Notes under the pieces: generated by a model | What the model was told of the DNA's origin: nothing | The model's input: the letters and a program-made list of their open reading frames with translations, nothing else | Database searches by the model: none | In this document: one piece after another, positions 52,697-62,343 of the stretch | How the letters are laid out: each line of letters starts with the position of its first letter | Numbering within the stretch: position 1 is the first letter of the stretch | Program-made: the position numbers and the translations under genes | NCBI RefSeq assembly: GCF_019511605.1 | Contig: NZ_JAEUAV010000023.1 | Coordinates: forward strand, 1 to 64,000 | Length of the DNA stretch: 64,000 nt | Direction: 5' to 3' | Origin: Paraburkholderia phenoliruptrix | GTDB lineage: Bacteria; Pseudomonadota; Gammaproteobacteria; Burkholderiales; Burkholderiaceae

Positions 52697-53857
52697 TCAC
52701 CGCGCATCCACCGTCCCTCTGGACATGGCGAGCCCATGTCGCGCAACCAGGTCGCGCAAGCGCGTCTGCGCGAATGCAACGGCCATCGAATCGGCCAAGC
52801 CGATAAGCGGGACGATGCGCCGCCGAACCTTCTCGACATGATTGCCGGCAATGTCGGACAGGCGGTGATCGAGGTACGGATTGAGGAACCGCTCGCGCAC
52901 GCTCGCGACATAAGCCTCGGCGCGCTCGCGCAAACCCATTGCGTCGAACACGGGCAACACTTCTTCCGTCCATACGGCCTCAAGACTCTCGCGCAGCGCC
53001 GCATCGTTCATCGCATCTGCTACCGTTTCGGTGGCGCTTCGGCCTTGAGCGAGCCATTGATCGGCGAGCCACGTATGCCCCAGATTGAGGAAGAACAGCT
53101 TCTGCTGTTCGTAGCTGCGCAAGTCGTCGGTAACGACAATGTCTTCATGCAGGCAGGGCAGCTCCATGCCCTTGCGTCGCTCGATGGCCCACAACGCATA
53201 CGGTTCGGCCACTGCGCCCACAGGCTGCAACGGTTCCGACACGATCCGGTCCACAAGCGAGTTCACCCATATGCATTGCTGCGACAGGTAATCGAGGAAC
53301 AGCGCGGGCTGCTGCCAGTCCTTCGCGAGGCCAATCACCAGATCGCGCAGAGTGTCGGCGTTGCGCGTGACGAGTTCGCACGGAAGCAAAGTGACGCCGC
53401 TATCCGGACGCACGCTCCAGCGTGCGTGCAGCAGGGCGAGCAGCTTGGCGGGGAAGCTGCGCGGCACCTGTTCCGGCTGGGCGAGCAGGGCGGCCGAGTC
53501 GCGCTCGTCGAGCCGGTAGCCAGCATCGCCGGTATTCGACACGATCACCCGTACGTCGTGGATCGCGGCATGGCGGATTGTCGCCCAGTCTCGGTCGGCG
53601 ATCCATGCTGCTTGCACGGCGCGACATTCAATGACCTTGTCCACGATCTCGCCGTCCTGCCTGCCGCGAATCATGACTGGATAACTGCCCTGGCGGTTCA
53701 GCGCCGCAATGCGCGCTTCGCTCGCGGGGTTGCTGGTCGTCTGCACGACGCTGATGCCGCCGAGCGCGTCGCCGCGCTCCAGCGCCTGCGAGACAAACAG
53801 CGCGACGTGGGCCTGAAGGAAGCGGCTGGTGCCGAATTGGAGAATCGGTTGCGTCAT
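52697..53857 (-). CDS. Mannitol dehydrogenase/tagaturonate reductase family oxidoreductase
   Basis: 386 residues. N-terminal NAD-binding part begins ILQFGTSRFLQAHVALFVSQAL; the catalytic motif KLFFLNLGHTW matches the K-x5-N-x2-H pattern of polyol-specific long-chain dehydrogenases. It would reduce a keto-sugar acid or oxidise a sugar alcohol. Last gene of a sugar operon with a Zn-dehydrogenase, an aldo-keto reductase and an Rbs-type ABC transporter. Exact substrate not readable. Confidence 0.9.
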   Translation of the reverse strand: MTQPILQFGTSRFLQAHVALFVSQALERGDALGGISVVQTTSNPASEARIAALNRQGSYPVMIRGRQDGEIVDKVIECRAVQAAWIADRDWATIRHAAIHDVRVIVSNTGDAGYRLDERDSAALLAQPEQVPRSFPAKLLALLHARWSVRPDSGVTLLPCELVTRNADTLRDLVIGLAKDWQQPALFLDYLSQQCIWVNSLVDRIVSEPLQPVGAVAEPYALWAIERRKGMELPCLHEDIVVTDDLRSYEQQKLFFLNLGHTWLADQWLAQGRSATETVADAMNDAALRESLEAVWTEEVLPVFDAMGLRERAEAYVASVRERFLNPYLDHRLSDIAGNHVEKVRRRIVPLIGLADSMAVAFAQTRLRDLVARHGLAMSRGTVDAR

Positions 53858-53882
53858 CTGGAACTGCTCCGGCGGTTGCGTC

Positions 53883-54890
53883 TTAACATTCGACCAGCGC
53901 TTTGACGACGGTCTGTCCCGGCTCCATCAGCTTTGGAAATTCGGTAGGCACGTCGGCAAGACTCATCCGGTGAGTGTTCAATGCCTTGTCGGGAATGCGG
54001 CCCGCGCGCATCGCCTCCAACACGGTTTCGAAGTCTTGCGCGGTGGCGTTGCGGCTGCCGAGCAGCGTCGCTTCGCGCTTGTGAAACTCGGGGTCGGAGA
54101 ACGTCACTTCGCCCGGCACAATGGAGATCAGTACGTATTTGCCGCCGTGCGCAATGAACTCGAAGCCACGATTCATCGCCTTGATATTGCCGGTCGCGTC
54201 GAACACGACGTCGAAGAACTCGCCGTCCGTGAGCGCCGACAGTTCGGCGGAGTCGGCCGGCCCGATTGTCACCGTCGACACGCCGATGTGCTCCGCGCAA
54301 AACGCGAGACGGTCGGCGCGCGTATCGAGGCAGGTGACGACCGCGCCGCGCAGCTTGGCGAACAACATCGCCGCCATGCCGATAGGACCCGCACCTACGA
54401 CGAGAACGCGCTGGCCGGCCGACACATCGGCGCGTCGAACGGCGTGGGCGCCGATCGCGAGGAATTCGAGCATGGCCGCCTGGTCCAGCGTCACGCCTTC
54501 GGCCTTGTGCACGAACTGCGCGGGCACGGATAGATACTCGGTCAACGCTCCATCGCGATGCACGCCGAGCACCTTGATGTTCACGCAGCAGTTCGTCTTG
54601 TCCTGCCGGCACGCTATACACGTTCCGCACGACAGATACGGCATCACGTAGACAGCGTCACCGGGTGCGACGTGTGCGCCAGGTTCGGCTTCGGCGACGA
54701 TGGCGGACAACTCGTGCCCCATCACGCGCGGATACTGCAGGTACGGCTGGTTGCCGGTGTAGATATGCATGTCGGTCCCGCAGATTCCCACGCGGCTGAC
54801 GCGCAGCAGCACTTCGCCGGGGGCGCGGCGAGGCGGTGTGCTGTCCTGGTGGCGCAGTACGCCGGGCGATTCGCAGATAACGCTGAGCAT
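53883..54890 (-). CDS. Zinc-dependent medium-chain alcohol/polyol dehydrogenase
   Basis: 335 residues. Catalytic zinc residues in GICGTDMHIY and VMGHELS; the structural zinc lobe has four Cys (CGTCIACRQDKTNC). The cofactor fold shows VLVVGAGPIGMAAMLFAKLRGAVVTCLD. Similar to sorbitol, threonine and L-idonate dehydrogenases. It lies between the aldo-keto reductase and the mannitol-dehydrogenase-like gene, suggesting successive oxidation steps on one sugar. Confidence 0.93.
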   Translation of the reverse strand: MLSVICESPGVLRHQDSTPPRRAPGEVLLRVSRVGICGTDMHIYTGNQPYLQYPRVMGHELSAIVAEAEPGAHVAPGDAVYVMPYLSCGTCIACRQDKTNCCVNIKVLGVHRDGALTEYLSVPAQFVHKAEGVTLDQAAMLEFLAIGAHAVRRADVSAGQRVLVVGAGPIGMAAMLFAKLRGAVVTCLDTRADRLAFCAEHIGVSTVTIGPADSAELSALTDGEFFDVVFDATGNIKAMNRGFEFIAHGGKYVLISIVPGEVTFSDPEFHKREATLLGSRNATAQDFETVLEAMRAGRIPDKALNTHRMSLADVPTEFPKLMEPGQTVVKALVEC

Positions 54891-55076
54891 GGTGACGTCC
54901 TCAAGATAGGGCTGGTCGATCGCCGGACGGCTGATCGATGGAGTAGAAACTGCGAGTAGGGCTCGACGGCAGCCACGTCATGCACGGCAACGGCTTGCGG
55001 GCACAAACGCGGGCGCAGGCGACCTTCGGCAACGCGGCCAGCTCGCGTGTCGCGGCATGCCACGTGGCGCTCCAGG

Positions 55077-56093
55077 TCACGCGCAGCCCTCCGGCACAGG
55101 TGACGCTTCGTCGAGCAGGCCGTCGCGTTGCAATGCGTGCCAAAGCTGCCGCGGAATAGGCGCTTCGAGCCACGTGATGTTTCTTTGCAACTGGTCGATG
55201 CTGCGCGCGCCCACCACGCACGAAACGACGGCGGGATGCGCGAGCGGAAACTGAAGCGCCGCTGCGGCGAGCTGGACATCGAAGCGCGCGCAGGCATCGG
55301 CGAGTCGCGCAACTTTGCGCGCCACGTCGGGCGGCGCGTCGCCATAATTGAATTTGCCGTTGCCCGCCAGCACGCCGGAATTGAAGACGCCCGCGGCGAC
55401 GATGCGCGTGCGCGTGCCAATGCATCGATCGAGCAAAGGCGTGAGGGCGTGTTGTTCGAGCAACGTATAGCGGCCTGCCAGCATCACGAGGTCGAGATCC
55501 GCTTCCTGCATCGAGTCCGCGGCGACTTGCCATTCGTTGACGCCGAGTCCGATCGCCGAGACGGCTCGCGAATCGCGCAGTTGCGCAAGCGCACGAAATC
55601 CGCCGCCGCGCGTCAATTGTTCCCAGTAACGTGCGTGCGCATCGCCATGCGTGGCAGCGCCGATGTCGTGCACATACAGCACGTCGATCGTGTGCATGCC
55701 AAGACGCTGCTGGCTGTCCTCATACGAGCGCATGATGCCGTCGAAGCTGTAGTCGTAATGAGGCCGGAAGGGCAGGGGCTGCGCCCATCCGTCGTCGCCT
55801 GGGCGAACCGTGTCGTCGGGTCGCATCAAACGCCCGACCTTGGTGCTGAGAACGAAAGCATGGCGCTCGCGTGCCTGGAGCGACTGCCCGAGGCGCCGCT
55901 CCGACAGCGTATAGCCGTAGAACGGCGCCGTGTCGAAGTAACGTATGCCGGCGTTCCACGCCCCGTCGACCAGCGCATTGGCATCGGCCGTCGACATCGG
56001 CCGGTACAGGCCGCCCAGTTGCGAACAGCCGAGCCCTAGCGTGGTGAGCGTCAGTCCGCTGCCTGGCAGCGCGTGCGTTTCAGTTGCTTTCAT
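55077..56093 (-). CDS. Aldo/keto reductase (D-threo-aldose/galactose dehydrogenase-like)
   Basis: 338 residues from the ATG at 56093; an in-frame TTG at 56126 is less likely. The catalytic Asp and Tyr appear in RYFDTAPFYGYTLSERRLG, the Lys in FVLSTKVGRL and the His in IDVLYVHDIG. The closest known relatives oxidise aldoses such as L-fucose or D-threo-aldoses to lactones. A 186-bp gap separates it from the Zn-dehydrogenase. Confidence 0.91.
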   Translation of the reverse strand: MKATETHALPGSGLTLTTLGLGCSQLGGLYRPMSTADANALVDGAWNAGIRYFDTAPFYGYTLSERRLGQSLQARERHAFVLSTKVGRLMRPDDTVRPGDDGWAQPLPFRPHYDYSFDGIMRSYEDSQQRLGMHTIDVLYVHDIGAATHGDAHARYWEQLTRGGGFRALAQLRDSRAVSAIGLGVNEWQVAADSMQEADLDLVMLAGRYTLLEQHALTPLLDRCIGTRTRIVAAGVFNSGVLAGNGKFNYGDAPPDVARKVARLADACARFDVQLAAAALQFPLAHPAVVSCVVGARSIDQLQRNITWLEAPIPRQLWHALQRDGLLDEASPVPEGCA

Positions 56094-56170
56094 CGAAGAT
56101 TCGGTGCTGGGAAAAGATGCGGGCAAACGGCCGTTGCTGTGCTGACTGCCGGCCGTCGCTTGCCCGTTTC

Positions 56171-57118
56171 TTAATAGAGGACGTTCTTTGCTTCGGACGA
56201 GTCGAGGTTCTGCTTCTCGACCAGCAACACGCCGGTGTCTACCTGCTTGGGTACGGGCTTGCGCTCAATGACGTTGACCAGCGTCTGAATACCCTTGTAG
56301 CCCATCTGATACGAGCTTTGCACCGCGATTGCCTGGATCGTGCCGTCGCGCACGAAGCCTTGCAGGTCCTGGTTGCCGTCGAAGCCGATTGCAATCACCT
56401 TGCCGCCCTTGCCTGACTGTTGCAAAGCGCGCCCCATGCCGACGGCAGTCGGTTCGTTCGCGCCGAAAATGCCTTTGAGGTCAGGGTTCGCGGAGAGCAC
56501 GTCGGTGGTCTGATTCAACGCGTTCGCCATCTGCGACTGCGAATAGAACGGGCCTACGATCTGCAGCTTCGAATGCGCGGCGATGTATTTGCGGAACCCG
56601 CCGACGCGGCCAATCTCCGAGCCCGCGCCCGGCACGTACGACATGACGGCGATCTTTCCGGTCTGGCCGACGCGGTCGATCATCGCCTTCGCACAGAGTT
56701 CGCCAGCTTTTGCGTTGTCGGTCGACAGGAACGACTGGTAGTACTGCTTGCCCGAGTCGGAGACGGTCGAATCGATCAGCACCACGGGAATGTGCGCTTC
56801 CCATGCTTTCTTCATTGCCGGGACGAGGGCGTCCGGATCGGACGGCGCGAGCACAATGCCGGCGACGTGCCGGTTCACTGCGTTCTCGACCATGTTGACT
56901 TCATCGGCGATAGCGGATTCGGCGGCCGGGCCCTGGAACGTCATCGTGTAGCCCTTCGCATCGGCCATTGCGGCGGTGGCGCCTTTCTGCACGTTCTGCC
57001 AGTAGTTGGAGTTCGCCGTCTTGACGATCACTGCAATCTCGCCGCCGGCAGCCTCTGCGTACGCGCTGAACATTGCGCACATCGCGACGGCTGCGCTCAG
57101 GATGCTTAGCTTCTTCAT
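56171..57118 (-). CDS. Ribose-type sugar ABC binding protein
   Basis: 315 residues. Signal peptide (KKLSILSAAVAMCAMFSAYAEA), then the RbsB-type fold: IAVIVKTANSNYWQNVQKGATAAMADAKGYTMTFQGP, VLIDSTVSDSG and GIFGANEPTAVGMGRAL. It binds a sugar in the periplasm for the permease/ATPase pair just upstream in the operon. Confidence 0.94.
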   Translation of the reverse strand: MKKLSILSAAVAMCAMFSAYAEAAGGEIAVIVKTANSNYWQNVQKGATAAMADAKGYTMTFQGPAAESAIADEVNMVENAVNRHVAGIVLAPSDPDALVPAMKKAWEAHIPVVLIDSTVSDSGKQYYQSFLSTDNAKAGELCAKAMIDRVGQTGKIAVMSYVPGAGSEIGRVGGFRKYIAAHSKLQIVGPFYSQSQMANALNQTTDVLSANPDLKGIFGANEPTAVGMGRALQQSGKGGKVIAIGFDGNQDLQGFVRDGTIQAIAVQSSYQMGYKGIQTLVNVIERKPVPKQVDTGVLLVEKQNLDSSEAKNVLY

Positions 57119-57189
57119 GTCTCACTCCTTTGATTGTGGTTTGCGGTTTTTTCCCACGCGGTCCACGCGTGGCATGTGCGCGTTGCTGG

Positions 57190-58221
57190 TTACGACTTAC
57201 GGTTGCGAAGCTGATCGATCCACACGGTGCCGAGAATCACGACACCAATGATGATCTGCTGGATGAAGCTGGAAACGCCGTTCATATTCAGGCCGTTGCG
57301 CAGCACGCCGATCACGAACGCGCCGATGGCCGTGCCGGAAATCGTGCCGACGCCGCCCATCAGCGAGGTGCCGCCGATCACCGCACTGGCGATGGCGTCG
57401 AGTTCGTACATCACGCCTTCGTTCGGCTGCGCGGTCACGAGTCGCGACATCAGCACGCAGCCTGTAGCGCCGGCGAGCAGTCCCGACAACACGTAGGTGA
57501 AGAGCTTGACGCCCTGCACGTTGACGCCCGACAGCCGCGCGGCTTCCGCGTTCGATCCGACTGCGTAGATGTGCCGGCCGAGCGACGTGCGCGACAGCAG
57601 CACGGAGACCGCGACGAACAGCACCACCATGATCACGACGGGATATGGAATGCCCGGAAAAACGGTATCGGGAAAGCCGTCGGGTCCGATATGCGAGATC
57701 TTGAAGAGCGCGCCGTTGCCGAGTTCGCCGAAGGCGTCGCCGAGTCCCGAGACGGGGCGTGCGCCGGTGATCTGCAACGCGACGCCGCGAGCGACCAGCA
57801 TCATCCCGAGCGTCGCGATGAAGGGCGGCAGTCCCATTCGCGTGACGCAAATGCCGTTGACCCAGCCGCAAGCGGCGCCCACCAGCATGCCGCCCAGCAT
57901 TGCCACCGGTACAGGCACGCCGGCCTTGACGAGCAGCGCCGCCGCGACGCCGGAGAGCGCGAGCACCGAGCCCACGGAGAGGTCGATGCCGCCGGTAATG
58001 ATCACGCAAGTGGCCGCGACGCCGAGGTACGCGATCGACGTCACCTGCAGCGCGACCGTCATCAGATTGCCGACGGAAAAGAATGCGCTGCTCGCCAGTG
58101 AGAACGCGACGATCAGCACCACGAGGCTGCCGAGTGCGGCGAACTTCTGGATCAGGTCACGACGACGTTGGCGCGCCTGCCGCTCGATGGCCTGCGTCTG
58201 GTCGGAGGTCATTTCAAGCAT
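57190..58221 (-). CDS. Ribose-type sugar ABC permease
   Basis: 343 residues from the ATG at 58221, which overlaps the ATPase stop by 8 bases and has GGGAG just upstream. About nine membrane segments, with the RbsC motif GGIDLSVGSVLALSGVAAALLV and GVNVQGVKLFTYVLSGLLAGATG. Partner of the ATPase encoded before it. Confidence 0.94.
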   Translation of the reverse strand: MLEMTSDQTQAIERQARQRRRDLIQKFAALGSLVVLIVAFSLASSAFFSVGNLMTVALQVTSIAYLGVAATCVIITGGIDLSVGSVLALSGVAAALLVKAGVPVPVAMLGGMLVGAACGWVNGICVTRMGLPPFIATLGMMLVARGVALQITGARPVSGLGDAFGELGNGALFKISHIGPDGFPDTVFPGIPYPVVIMVVLFVAVSVLLSRTSLGRHIYAVGSNAEAARLSGVNVQGVKLFTYVLSGLLAGATGCVLMSRLVTAQPNEGVMYELDAIASAVIGGTSLMGGVGTISGTAIGAFVIGVLRNGLNMNGVSSFIQQIIIGVVILGTVWIDQLRNRKS

Positions 58222-59761
58222 GGCTTCTCCCTGATGCATAGTGCAAGATCTCCTGCTGACTGGTCTGTTTGGTGTCGAGGACGGCGGTGATGCGGCCTTC
58301 ATGGAATACGGCGATGCGATCGGTCATGCCGAGCAGCTCCGGCAACTCGGAGCTGATGAGCACCACGCCGACGCCATCCGCGGCGAGCCTGTCCATCAGT
58401 CCGTAGATCGCGTATTTCGCGCCGACGTCGATGCCTCGCGTCGGCTCGTCGAAAAAGAGAATGCGCGAGCCGCGATACAGCCATTTGCCGATCACGATCT
58501 TTTGCTGATTGCCGCCGGACAGATTGCGGGCGACCTGTCTGACTGTCGGCGTGCGGATGCCGAGATCGCGCACGTAGCGCTCGGCGACCGACGCCTCGTC
58601 TGCAAAGCGCAGAAAACCGCGTGAGGAAACGCCGCCGATGTTGGCGAGCGTGATGTTGGCGGAGACGGTCATCGACAGCGCGAGGCCGTCTTTCTTGCGG
58701 TCTTCCGACAGATACGCAATGCCGTGGCGGATCGCCTCGCGAGGCGAGCCGATCGACACCGGCGTATCGCCAAGCATGATGGAGCCCGAGTCGGGCCGCT
58801 CCGCGCCGAAGATCGCGCGAGCCACTTCGGTGCGGCCCGCGCCCATCAGGCCCGCAAAGCCGAGAATCTCGCCCTTGCGCAGATCGAACGAAAGGGGGCC
58901 GAACGTGCCGGTGCGCTGCAGGTCCTGCACGCGCAGCAGGATGTCGTTGGTGGGTACGGATTCGCGCGGCGGATACGCGTCGTCGAGCGGGCGCCCGACC
59001 ATGCGCGCCACGATTTCATTGATGGTGGTCGCGGCAAAATCGCTCGTTGCAATATGACGGCCGTCGCGCAGCACGGTAACGCGATCCACGATCCCGGCCA
59101 TTTCGTCGAGGCGGTGCGAGATATACACGATCGCGACGCCATCGGCACGCAGCTCCTTGATGATGCGAAAGAGCTGGGCCGTCTCGGTCTCGGTCAGGGA
59201 CGACGTGGGTTCGTCCATGATGAGCACGCGTGCATTCAGTGACAGCGCTTTCGCGATCTCCACCATCTGCTGTTGCGCAATCGAGAGCGCCCCCACCAGC
59301 GTCGTGGGCGACACGTTCAGCCCAATGCGTTGCAGGCATTGCCGTGCGTCGGCGTTCAGCTTGCGGTAGTCGACGAACGGTCCGCGCTTGGGCTCGCGCG
59401 CCAGGTAGATGTTCTCGGCAACCGACAGGTGCGGCACCAGGTTCAGTTCCTGGTGAATGATCGCGATGCCTGCCGCCTGTGCCTCGAGAGCGGACGCGAA
59501 TTGCACCGGCTTGCCCTGGTAGGTCACGACGCCGTCGTCCGCGCGGTACTGACCGCTGATGATCTTCATGAGCGTCGATTTGCCGGCGCCGTTCTCTCCG
59601 CAAACCGCGTGAACCTCGCCCGAGCGTATATCGAGATTGATTCCGTCGAGCGCAACGACGCCCGGGAAGCGCTTGCCTACACCCTTGAGTTGCAGAATGT
59701 CTTCGCATTCCGGCGGCTTGGGCTCGCGCTGCATGCTGTGCTGTGCCAATTGCGTCTCCAT
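58214..59761 (-). CDS. Ribose-type sugar ABC ATPase (double domain)
   Basis: 515 residues from the ATG at 59761. The two ABC domains are typical of RbsA/XylG. The first has Walker A GENGAGKSTLMKI and signature LSIAQQQMVEIAKAL; the second has a degenerate P-loop (GLMGAGRTEVARAIFG) and LSGGNQQKIVIGKWLYRGSRILFFDEPTRGIDVG. First gene of the operon, preceded by a promoter whose -35 overlaps an FCD/GntR-type operator. Confidence 0.95.
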   Translation of the reverse strand: METQLAQHSMQREPKPPECEDILQLKGVGKRFPGVVALDGINLDIRSGEVHAVCGENGAGKSTLMKIISGQYRADDGVVTYQGKPVQFASALEAQAAGIAIIHQELNLVPHLSVAENIYLAREPKRGPFVDYRKLNADARQCLQRIGLNVSPTTLVGALSIAQQQMVEIAKALSLNARVLIMDEPTSSLTETETAQLFRIIKELRADGVAIVYISHRLDEMAGIVDRVTVLRDGRHIATSDFAATTINEIVARMVGRPLDDAYPPRESVPTNDILLRVQDLQRTGTFGPLSFDLRKGEILGFAGLMGAGRTEVARAIFGAERPDSGSIMLGDTPVSIGSPREAIRHGIAYLSEDRKKDGLALSMTVSANITLANIGGVSSRGFLRFADEASVAERYVRDLGIRTPTVRQVARNLSGGNQQKIVIGKWLYRGSRILFFDEPTRGIDVGAKYAIYGLMDRLAADGVGVVLISSELPELLGMTDRIAVFHEGRITAVLDTKQTSQQEILHYASGRSHA

Positions 59762-59828
59762 TTTTTTCGCGGCTCTGACGTTACGTTGCCGGGGGCGCTC
59801 ACCGGCTGGTCTGTCCAATCTGGAAAGC

Positions 59829-59864
59829 ATTAGAGCGGAACCGCGTGTTACTGGTCAAGCCAAT
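59829..59864 (-). promoter_or_regulatory. Sugar-operon promoter with GntR/FCD operator
   Basis: On the minus strand TTGACC (59853-59858), spacer of 18, TCTAAT (59829-59834). The -35 sits inside ATTGGCTTGACCAGT (59850-59864), which differs at two positions from the PdhR/FCD-type ATTGGTNNNACCAAT. Binding of the divergently encoded GntR protein would block the promoter. Confidence 0.72.
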
Positions 59865-60003
59865 TTGATGAATCGAGAGGTGGTCAACCGCTAAGGAAAA
59901 CCCTGGGCGGTCTGTATGGCCCGCCGTTAAAGGCTTTGGGCCGCTGTGCTAGTATTTGTGACCGGTCCGTTTTCGCGGGCCATTCACCCAATCCCTTCGT
60001 CCA

Positions 60004-60705
60004 ATGAAGCAAACCGAGCCAAAGCGGCTTTACCAATCTGTCGCTGCCCAGATTCTTTCGCTGATCCACCAGCGCGAACTGGCGGCGGGCACGCGCCTGC
60101 CGCCCGAGAGGGAACTGGCCAACACGCTGGGTGTGTCGCGGCCGTCGCTGCGCGAAGCGTTGATCGCGCTGGAAATCGGCGGGCAGATCGAAATACGCAT
60201 GGGTTCGGGCGTTTATGTGCGGGACCCCGAAGAGGGTGACGACAGCACGGTGCCCGCCTTGGGCGAAAGTCCAACGGAGCTGATGCAGGCGCGAATGGCG
60301 GTGGAAGGTTCGGTGATCGTTCTGGCCGCGGGCAAGCTGTCGGCGGCCACGCTCGACAAGCTGCGCCGCACGGTCGAGCGCATGAAGCGTCTCGCGGCCG
60401 CGGGCAAATCGCCCGTGGATGCAGACCGGCAGTTTCATATGCTGATCGCCGAGACGGCGGGCAACTCGGTGCTAAGCCGGTTCGTCGCCGAAATGTTCGA
60501 CAGCCGGCATGACCCGATCGCCGCTGCGATTCGCGACCACTCCGAGAGCCCGCAAACCTGGTCGGCGGCGGTCCGGGAGCACGAGGAGATTCTCAAAGCC
60601 TTGCAGGCGGGCGATCCGATTGCCGCTCAGACGGCAATGCGCAGTCACCTGAAAGCCTCAGGTGAGCGGTGGATTACGGATGAGTTGCTCCGGCAGTTAG
60701 GCTGA
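60004..60705 (+). CDS. GntR-family (FCD/FadR-type) transcriptional regulator
   Basis: 233 residues. N-terminal winged helix (YQSVAAQILSLIHQRELAAGTRLPPERELANTLGVSRPSLREALIALEIGGQIEIRMGSGVYV) and a C-terminal FCD domain (DRQFHMLIAETAGNSVLSRFVAEMF ... EHEEILKALQAGDPIAAQTAMRSHL) with the metal-binding His residues in place. It is divergent from the sugar ABC operon and most likely its repressor, released by a sugar acid or sugar intermediate. Confidence 0.95.
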   Translation: MKQTEPKRLYQSVAAQILSLIHQRELAAGTRLPPERELANTLGVSRPSLREALIALEIGGQIEIRMGSGVYVRDPEEGDDSTVPALGESPTELMQARMAVEGSVIVLAAGKLSAATLDKLRRTVERMKRLAAAGKSPVDADRQFHMLIAETAGNSVLSRFVAEMFDSRHDPIAAAIRDHSESPQTWSAAVREHEEILKALQAGDPIAAQTAMRSHLKASGERWITDELLRQLG

Positions 60706-60849
60706 GGTTTGGCTGAGTCAGCCGTGCGGCGGCGGCTGCGCGTCCACTGCTTCCGGGCGCTCCCGCATCCATTGTTCAGCGCTGAGACGCCACATCGCCA
60801 GTACTTGAGCTAGCCGCGCGGTGCGACCGCCTAGCTCAGCGTGAATGAC

Positions 60850-60888
60850 AGCAACCAGGGGTTTTCCCTGTGTTGCTGTTTTTTTTTG
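60850..60888 (+). terminator. Rho-independent terminator
   Basis: AGCAAC-c-AGGG, loop gtttt, CCCT-gt-GTTGCT, then G and a run of nine T. It ends the GntR transcript before the amidase promoter. Confidence 0.88.
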
Positions 60889-60905
60889 TCCTGCCCAATG
60901 TAAAC

Positions 60906-60925
60906 GTATGTTGTCAACGATATAC
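60906..60925. promoter_or_regulatory. Operator-like palindrome at the amidase start
   Basis: The perfect palindrome GTTGTCAAC (60910-60918) is flanked by GTAT and ATAC. The TATACA overlapping its right end would serve as -10 and place the transcript start at or next to the first possible start codon. Confidence 0.5.
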
Positions 60926-60931
60926 ATTTAA

Positions 60932-62320
60932 TTGGGTGTGAAAGTGACTTTTCATCCGTCGGACAAACCCAGCGCAAGCGACCTCGTTGCCGCATTCAAG
61001 GACGGCTCAGCCGACGCCGAAACCGTCGCGCGCCAGTCGGTGGCGTACGCCCGCACGTGTAACGCGGCCTTCATCTCGGTCGACGAACAACGGGCGATTG
61101 CCGAGTCGCGCGCCGCCGCGGCCCGCTGGCGCGAAGGCCGCCCGGCCAGTGCGCTCGACGGCGTGCCCATCGCGTGGAAGGACCTGTTCGACGTGGCGGG
61201 CAGCGTCACCACGGCCGGCTCGGCGTTGTATCGCGAGCGCGCGCCAGCAACCGGAGATGCGCCGCTCGTTGCCGCAGCGGCGCGCGCCGGGCTCGTCTGC
61301 ATCGGCAAGACCAACCTCAGCGAATTTGCGTATTCGGGGCTCGGGCTCAATCCGCATTTCGGCACGCCGTTCAATCCCGCATTCGACGCAAGCGTCGCGG
61401 ACGGTGGCCATCGGGTGCCTGGCGGCTCGTCGTCCGGTGCGGCCGTTGCCGTCGCAACCGGCGTCGTGCCGATCGCCGTCGGCACCGATACGGCGGGCTC
61501 GATCCGTGTGCCGGCCGCGTTCAACGGCCTCGTCGGCTATCGCGCGAGCAGGGCACGCTATGCGCAGCAAGGCATGATCGGGCTGTCTGAATCGGCCGAT
61601 ACCTGTGGCCCGCTTGCCCGCACCGTGGCCGACTGCGCGGCGTTCGACGCGGTTGTAGGCGGCCGTGACTTGCACCGCGCACTCGACGATCTGCGCGGGC
61701 AGCGCTTCGTGGTGCCGACCGGATGGCAACCGCGTTTTGCGGTGACTGAGGAGGTCGGCGCGGACTTCATGCGATTCATCGCGCGTCTGTCGGAGGCCGG
61801 CGCGCGCGTCGACGAAGTCAAGGTAGGCGCTTTCGACGCTGCCTGCGACCTCATAGCCACGCGAGGATGGTTCGGCTCGCTGGAGGCGTTCGAGCGCTAT
61901 CGCCGCGTACTCGACTCAGAGGCCGCCGCATGCATTGACCAGCGGGTTCGCACGCGCCTCGAAATGAGCCGGGACGTGCCGACATCGCGCCTTGCCGAGT
62001 TGCTCGAGGGACGCGCGCGTCTGATCGGCCAATTCGGCGCCGAGCTGGGCGATGCCACGCTGCTTTTGCCCACTGTCCCGCATGTCGCGCCCGAATGCGC
62101 GCCTCTGGAAGCGGACGCCGAGCGTTTCGCCCGCGTCAATCTCGCCACGCTTTCAATGACGATGCCCGGCAGCTTCCTCGATACCCCCGCGTTCGCAATG
62201 CCCGCAGGTGCCGACGCGGCGGGCTTGCCCACCAGCGTGCAACTGATGCGCGCTCAGAACGACGACGACGCGCTGATCGCGCTTGCCCTGACCGTGGAAC
62301 GGACGGTCGCCCCGAACTGA
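60932..62320 (+). CDS. Amidase-signature family amidase
   Basis: About 462 residues. The triad motifs are present: AWKDLFDVAG (Lys), GGSSSGAAVAVATG (cis-Ser) and GTDTAGSIRVPAAF (nucleophile Ser). The start is uncertain: only TTG (60932) and GTG (60938, 60944) are available in frame and no ribosome site is visible; the message may be leaderless. It is followed 23 bases later by a PuuE/HpPgdA-type hydrolase and then an MFS transporter, suggesting a catabolic unit for a cyclic imide or amide. Confidence 0.9.
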   Translation: MGVKVTFHPSDKPSASDLVAAFKDGSADAETVARQSVAYARTCNAAFISVDEQRAIAESRAAAARWREGRPASALDGVPIAWKDLFDVAGSVTTAGSALYRERAPATGDAPLVAAAARAGLVCIGKTNLSEFAYSGLGLNPHFGTPFNPAFDASVADGGHRVPGGSSSGAAVAVATGVVPIAVGTDTAGSIRVPAAFNGLVGYRASRARYAQQGMIGLSESADTCGPLARTVADCAAFDAVVGGRDLHRALDDLRGQRFVVPTGWQPRFAVTEEVGADFMRFIARLSEAGARVDEVKVGAFDAACDLIATRGWFGSLEAFERYRRVLDSEAAACIDQRVRTRLEMSRDVPTSRLAELLEGRARLIGQFGAELGDATLLLPTVPHVAPECAPLEADAERFARVNLATLSMTMPGSFLDTPAFAMPAGADAAGLPTSVQLMRAQNDDDALIALALTVERTVAPN

Positions 62321-62343
62321 TTCCCTCAAAGGAGAAACTCAAG

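Noticed and set aside
52613..53905. 430-codon plus-strand frame opposite the mannitol-dehydrogenase-like gene
   Set aside because: The minus strand encodes a complete enzyme with its catalytic motif; the plus frame shows none.
60718..60927. 69-codon minus-strand frame between the GntR gene and amidase
   Set aside because: It runs through the terminator hairpin and the operator palindrome and lacks a ribosome site.
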